DNA of 7,370 bases from Candidatus Zixiibacteriota bacterium. Its GTDB lineage: Bacteria > Zixibacteria > MSB-5A5 > GN15 > JACZUZ01. The notes below the pieces were generated by a model. That model made no database searches. It was given only the letters and a program-made list of their open reading frames with translations, and had not been told where the DNA came from. Location: NCBI GenBank assembly GCA_022572905.1, contig JACZUZ010000088.1, positions 1 to 7,370 of the forward strand, written 5' to 3'. Positions within the stretch are counted from its first letter, which is position 1. The number at the start of each line of letters is the position of its first letter. This document shows, piece after piece, positions 4,301 through 7,370 of the stretch. The translations under genes were made by a program, and so were the position numbers.

Positions 4301-6737
4301 TCTGAATTCTGCCCCGGTAGCCACTTGCCCGCCGGGTGACACAATTACAACAAATGATCTCAGCCCGATATGCATCTCCGGTTTCTTCTGCAGTGACATT
4401 GATGGCAATCTGGTTTCTCCTCCTACAGTGAATGTTGGAACAATCAGTGGCGACACAGTTTGTTTAACACCAGTAGCCGGAGAAAATCTGATCATTCTAA
4501 CCTGTACAGATTCGTGCGGAGCTGTGGATGTCTGCACAACGTTAGTGTTCTTGAATAGATATCCTACCTGCAATATCGGTGAGGCAGACCCAACCGTAAC
4601 CCTCTGTGAGCCGGAGGAAATTTGCTTCCCATTCACCTCCACAGATCCCGACGGCAACTTATTTGGATGCGAAGTAGTGAGTGGGGCCGGAGTTGTGATC
4701 GGGGACTCTCTCTGGTGTTATACGCCATTGGTTAATGAAACTGACACTGTTACCATCCAATGTTCAGACAGCCTGGATGGAATTTGTGAATTTACTTTTG
4801 TGGTAAGCTTTATAATAAACGAGCCCCCAACACCATCATGCTCATTTGTGTCACTCGATACATCCGTATGCAGTTTGAGTGATACATTATGTATCCCTGG
4901 TTTTTCATGTAGTGACCCTGACGGGAATCTCAAAACTTCTTTCGTGAACGTTGGAACACTTTCAGGCGACACGCTCTGTTTCACCCCTGTCTCGGGCGCA
5001 AATACGATCATCCTGACCTGTGTGGATTCATGTGATGTTACTACTACTTGTACAACTGTCGTTAATGTGACTCTCGATTCGATCCCACCGATATGCATTG
5101 CACCGGCTGACACAACCGTTCAGTCTATTGGCGATGTTCCAGCGCCGGATACCTCGCTGGTTACAGCTACTGACAATTGTGACGGCGATCCGATCAAAGC
5201 TTTTGTTAGCGATTCAACCGATAACCAGACTTGTTCTCAGACTATTATTCGTACTTACAAAGTCACGGACGCCAGCGGCAATGTCAGCTTCTGCGATCAG
5301 ATTATTACCATTACTAGCGCCAACCCGAAGATTACTATTGTTCAAGCGGACAGTGTATTACAGGGCCACAGCGTTTGTCTCTCGATAACTTCCGAGGGCT
5401 CAACATTCGAACTCGGTGGATTCGACTTCATGATCGCTTATGATCAATCGGCTCTCACGGCGCTAAGCGCTACGCCAGGTGATTATATTGTCAATTGCGG
5501 CTGGGAATATTTCAGCTATCGCTTCGGCCCGTTTGGCAACTGTACTGGTGGCTGTCCTTCGGGATTATTGAAGATACTCGCTGTTGCGGAGACTAATGAT
5601 GGCTTCAACCATCCGGACTGCTTCGGTCCGCCGAATAATGATCCAATAGAGCTGGCCAAAATTTGCTTCCTGGTTTCCAACGACAGAACCCTTGAGTGTC
5701 AGTTCGCTCGGGTGAGTTTCTTCTGGACAGACTGCACGGACAACGTTTTGTCTGACAGAACCGGCGATGTATTGCTTGTATCCAGGGATGTGTTTATGGA
5801 TCAAAATCCAATTCCGATCACCGACGGTACAACCGGATTCCCAACCGGAACAGGAATTCAGGATGTATGTTTCTTCGGACTGGATACAACCAAGCCGACT
5901 CCTAATCGCTGTGTTGATTTCTACAACGGCGGAGTTAGAATAATCTGCGCCGACGAAATCGATGATCGTGGTGATCTAAACCTCAATGGACTTGCTAATG
6001 AAATCGCGGACGTTGTCGTCTACACGTCATACTTCATAGAAGGACTGGCGGCGTTCAAGATTAGCGTTGAAGGCCAAATTGCGGCGTCCGATGTCAACGC
6101 TGACGGAATCGTATTGAGTGTGGCTGACCTGGTATATCAGATCAGAATCGTAACAGGCGATGCGCTCCCGATCCCGAAACTGACTCACTTCGAAAAGACC
6201 GCAACATTCAGCTCAAGCGCTGGTGTGATTTCCACCGATATAAGCCTAGGAGCGGTGTTGTTCACTTTCGAAGGTGAGGTCAACGTAGATCTGCTTGCTG
6301 GCGGAGTCGAAATGGTGACTGGCATCGTCGATGGAAATACCCGAGTTCTGATTTACTCTATGGACAAGGTGGAAATCAACGCTGGCGCATTGATAGCGAT
6401 TTCCGACGACATACTTGAGATCGAAGCCGCCGATTACTTTGGCTCGGCTCTAAATGTTGCTTTCAAAGTTACGCCGACAGATTTCGCCCTTCATCAGAAC
6501 TACCCTAATCCGTTCAATCCGGCGACTAAGATTGCTTTTGATCTGCCGGTTTCATCGAGCTATGTCCTGAGTGTTTACAATATCACCGGACAGAAGATCG
6601 CTGAGTTTACCGGAGTCGGCGAGCCTGGCACGGTTACTGTTGAATGGGATGCCAGCTATGTTTCCTCAGGCGTATATTTCTACCGTCTCGAAGCTGGGGC
6701 ATACGCTGCAACTAAGAAAATGGTTCTTCTCAAATAG
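1329..6737 (+). CDS. Giant secreted Cys-rich repeat protein with T9SS sorting domain
   Basis: This 1802-residue protein (counted from ATG 1329) is exported by Sec and probably placed on the surface by a type IX-like system. A basic stretch (about 22-30) precedes a hydrophobic core (33-49) and cleavage at AYA|A (56/57). Next come an unassigned beta-rich domain (about 57-404), an Ig/PKD-like module (405-485), nine cysteine-rich repeats (486-1251), an HYR/Ig-like module with VTATDNCDGDP (1252-1331), a cohesin-like region with GGFDFMIAYDQSAL (from 1332), and a dockerin-like pair (D1549, N1551, N1553, D1561; D1588, N1590, D1592, D1600). A beta-rich linker (about 1608-1718) and the sorting domain beginning HQNYPNPFNPATKI (1722-1802) complete it. 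No enzyme motif is seen, so adhesion or scaffolding is likely. Oddities are a proline-rich extension before the signal peptide and a doubtful start (TTG 1317 is the alternative). The gene appears monocistronic. Confidence 0.9.
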   Translation: MFSAPPPTPTPLVPPAHECGQRNRCRKSNRSAIPNLLFAILVVAIGVFGSPLRAYAALVLTDNSAYSAGLSASIDGSAYGANEDVTLQVTYLDGSLLAGTSGDPWTVTSDNQGNFLTSWMTPMLDTVTTLLLTAVGVRTGDSAQTTFAFAPPAANLDQLRNGGPTNPLDTGAWVNGNLGSQTSHYVEAWSAGYRAVMTDMPIGDTVTLTLEYDIRHSSRNALDYLTYFDRIDDDPDGSHLSRFGHTQEVIDPTVGVSAYTGNPPSNDQFAIPVPTVNKDVNGDSEPETSFFNLTDPEDRKMHLWGGDITAISYPTPGAGEGDLTAANSSTRIEVTFVVDSPTMILAWGGHIGSRNDWDFDGATPNSAGGISGSPYHMRLIDWNLNNLGNQDRSLSADAVAAPPACSLSVDSLNVCKGTDTCVVAIAFQGVPPYSFSWTGPGVFSATNDTICFTNLGTSDDGYYVVTILDSNGLEAKCSVLVSVNLPPVASCPSGPINMFVCDLSDICIAGFSCTDAEGDPVTTTIIGGTLSNDTVCFTPIVGANVLTFICEDSCGADTCSVTVNVTLNSPPVSSCPSGPINLFVCDLSDICVPGFSCTDADGNLSSSVVSGGTLSNDTVCFTPVAGTNTIILTCTDSCGATDVCTTIVNVTLNTPPVSSCPSGPINLFVCDLSDICVPGFSCTDAEGNLASTTVSGGTLSNDTVCFTPVIGVNTIILTCTDSCGATAVCTTIVNVTLNSPPVASCPASPINLFVCDLSPICVAGFGCTDADGNLASTTVSGGTLSNDTVCFTPVVGSNTIILTCTDACGATDVCTTIVNITVNQPPVANCPSGPIDLSVCDLSPICIKGFSCADADGNLLASSVSVGTVSNDTVCFTPVPGPNPIILICVDSCGAADVCTTIVNVTVNQPPVASCPASPIDKFVCDLSPICIAGFGCTDADGNLTSTTISGGTLSNDTVCFTPVFGANNLILTCTDSCGATSVCTTTVTVTLNSAPVATCPPGDTITTNDLSPICISGFFCSDIDGNLVSPPTVNVGTISGDTVCLTPVAGENLIILTCTDSCGAVDVCTTLVFLNRYPTCNIGEADPTVTLCEPEEICFPFTSTDPDGNLFGCEVVSGAGVVIGDSLWCYTPLVNETDTVTIQCSDSLDGICEFTFVVSFIINEPPTPSCSFVSLDTSVCSLSDTLCIPGFSCSDPDGNLKTSFVNVGTLSGDTLCFTPVSGANTIILTCVDSCDVTTTCTTVVNVTLDSIPPICIAPADTTVQSIGDVPAPDTSLVTATDNCDGDPIKAFVSDSTDNQTCSQTIIRTYKVTDASGNVSFCDQIITITSANPKITIVQADSVLQGHSVCLSITSEGSTFELGGFDFMIAYDQSALTALSATPGDYIVNCGWEYFSYRFGPFGNCTGGCPSGLLKILAVAETNDGFNHPDCFGPPNNDPIELAKICFLVSNDRTLECQFARVSFFWTDCTDNVLSDRTGDVLLVSRDVFMDQNPIPITDGTTGFPTGTGIQDVCFFGLDTTKPTPNRCVDFYNGGVRIICADEIDDRGDLNLNGLANEIADVVVYTSYFIEGLAAFKISVEGQIAASDVNADGIVLSVADLVYQIRIVTGDALPIPKLTHFEKTATFSSSAGVISTDISLGAVLFTFEGEVNVDLLAGGVEMVTGIVDGNTRVLIYSMDKVEINAGALIAISDDILEIEAADYFGSALNVAFKVTPTDFALHQNYPNPFNPATKIAFDLPVSSSYVLSVYNITGQKIAEFTGVGEPGTVTVEWDASYVSSGVYFYRLEAGAYAATKKMVLLK
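1341..1377 (-). other. G-quadruplex-prone, C-tract-rich gene start
   Basis: The + strand carries six cytosine runs at 1341-1345, 1347-1349, 1353-1355, 1359-1362, 1367-1372 and 1375-1377. The - strand, which is the transcription template, therefore reads as six guanine runs of three to six bases with loops of one to four, which satisfies the usual G-quadruplex rule. The block lies within the first 17 codons of the large gene and is unlike the AT-rich DNA on either side. The encoded peptide is proline-rich (PPPTPTPLVPP). Confidence 0.6.
2784..5081 (+). repeat. Nine tandem in-frame repeats of about 255 bp
   Basis: Units begin at 2784, 3036, 3291, 3546, 3801, 4056, 4311, 4557 and 4824. Units 2 to 6 are exactly 255 bp; units 1, 7, 8 and 9 are 252, 246, 267 and 258 bp. 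The protein consensus begins PPVASCPSGPI and contains VCDLSDIC, GFSCTDADGNL, GGTLSNDTVCFTP, ILTCTDSCGA and VCTTIVNVT. Seven units carry eight cysteines each; units 7 and 8 carry seven. Each unit is probably one Ig-like beta-sandwich stabilised by disulfides. Units 2 and 3 are nearly identical in DNA at their 5' ends (two synonymous changes in 74 bases), while unit 8 is the most diverged. The array could expand or contract by recombination. Confidence 0.9.
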
Positions 6738-6801
6738 GATAGTTGATAGCCTTTTTGAGATACGCGCATATTGTAAACGCGAATTAACTCGCAATTCTAA
6801 G

Positions 6802-6840
6802 AAACGCCCCTTCGGGAAATCCGAGGGGGCGTTTTTTATT
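6802..6840 (+). terminator. Intrinsic terminator of the surface-protein gene
   Basis: AAACGCCCC (6802-6810) pairs with GGGGCGTTT (6826-6834), extended inward by a T-G pair and TCGG/CCGA (6812-6815 with 6821-6824) around loop GAAAT. A T6 run (6832-6837) completes it, 65 bases after the stop codon. Read on the - strand the stem is followed by TTTCTT, so it may also stop the convergent antiporter gene, whose stop codon lies 50 bases away, less efficiently. Confidence 0.92.
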
Positions 6841-6889
6841 CTCTTATGCGCGCTTGAGAAACTAATGATAAGTAAGAAATAATCTTTGT

Positions 6890-7370
6890 TTACATACCCT
6901 CAGAGACATCTCCCGCTTTGATCAATGACCAACGTATGACAGGAGGGCCAAGGACCTCATAGACTATTACAGTTGAGTAGATAATCAACCCCAGCGTCTG
7001 ACCAAGCTCTCTGTCAATTTCGGATGTGGCGTGAACCAATCCAATGGCCACACCCGCCTGAGTTATCAGAGAGGGTCCGAGATATTTTTTCGCGGTATCA
7101 GATAGCTTTAGTCTTGCGCTAAAAAATACGAGTGTAAGCCATTTTCCCGCTACTCTAAGTATCAAATAAGCCAATCCGACAGCGCCCAGAGACCAGAGCA
7201 AATCAAAATGGAGCGAGGCGCCGCTTATGACAAAGAAAGCGATATACAGAGGTTGTTCGGTCTGACGCATTTCTACATAAATAAGTCGATGCATCATGGA
7301 AATATTGATCGTAACAGCGCCCATGACGAGAGATGCCAGAAGCGGGTTTAGACCGAAAGTCTTGCAAAGA
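6890..7370 (-). CDS. Cation:proton antiporter (CPA2/KefB type), C-terminal part
   Basis: The reading frame is open to the right edge of the window, so about 160 C-terminal residues are visible and the true start lies beyond 7370; the ATG at 7324 is internal. The sequence begins within GLNPLLASLVMG and continues through four or five hydrophobic helices. Family-typical segments are FFVISGASLHFDLL, YLILRVAGKWL, YLGPSLITQAGVAIGL and YEVLGPPVIRWSLIKAG. This matches the end of the Na+/H+ exchanger membrane domain (PF00999). Such proteins are inner-membrane antiporters exchanging Na+ or K+ for H+; the ion here cannot be told. The protein ends directly after the last helix, with no TrkA-N domain of the KefB/KefC regulatory type. 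It converges on the large gene, and the two stops are about 150 bases apart. Confidence 0.9.
   Translation of the reverse strand, partial: LCKTFGLNPLLASLVMGAVTINISMMHRLIYVEMRQTEQPLYIAFFVISGASLHFDLLWSLGAVGLAYLILRVAGKWLTLVFFSARLKLSDTAKKYLGPSLITQAGVAIGLVHATSEIDRELGQTLGLIIYSTVIVYEVLGPPVIRWSLIKAGDVSEGM

Noticed and set aside
2784..5081. CRISPR array
   Set aside because: The units are 255 bp, coding and continuous, with no short identical repeats separated by unique spacers.
6571..6882. 103-residue + strand ORF at the 3' end of the large gene
   Set aside because: It lies out of frame within the T9SS sorting domain and reads straight through the strong terminator at 6802-6840.

Overview
The window holds three protein-coding genes. 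A short EVE-domain gene on the + strand (21-509) comes first. After about 820 bases of non-coding sequence comes one very large + strand gene for a secreted multidomain surface protein (1329-6737). The window ends inside a convergent - strand gene for a CPA2-type cation:proton antiporter (6890-7370, 5' end outside the window).

The organism is probably an uncultured FCB-group bacterium. The large protein ends in a Por/T9SS type A sorting domain (NYPNPFNPATKI class), preceded by a cohesin-like region and a dockerin-like pair containing GDLNLNG and DVNADG. From memory, that combination is typical of candidate phylum Zixibacteria and close relatives. This is an inference from one protein; there is no rRNA or marker gene here.

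The intergenic region 510-1328 is the least ordinary DNA. It contains a perfect 11-bp tandem direct repeat (867-888), a perfect 7-bp inverted repeat centred near -61 (903-927), and a strong sigma70-type promoter (TTGACT, 17 bp, TATAAT; 941-969). These are followed by a roughly 350-base leader whose first 125 bases fold on paper into a series of hairpins ending near a U6 tract (974-1112). I do not recognise this as a named riboswitch family, although two short words resemble GEMM/c-di-GMP-I core words. The gene then opens with a cytosine-rich stretch that has G-quadruplex potential on the template strand and a C6 tract.

The large gene encodes a signal peptide, an unassigned N-terminal beta-rich domain, an Ig/PKD-like module, nine cysteine-rich repeats of about 85 residues, an HYR/Ig-like module, a cohesin-like region, a dockerin-like pair, a beta-rich linker domain and the C-terminal sorting signal. 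It looks like a stand-alone transcription unit, with its own promoter and a strong intrinsic terminator at 6802-6840. Nothing in the window shows a functional link between the three genes.
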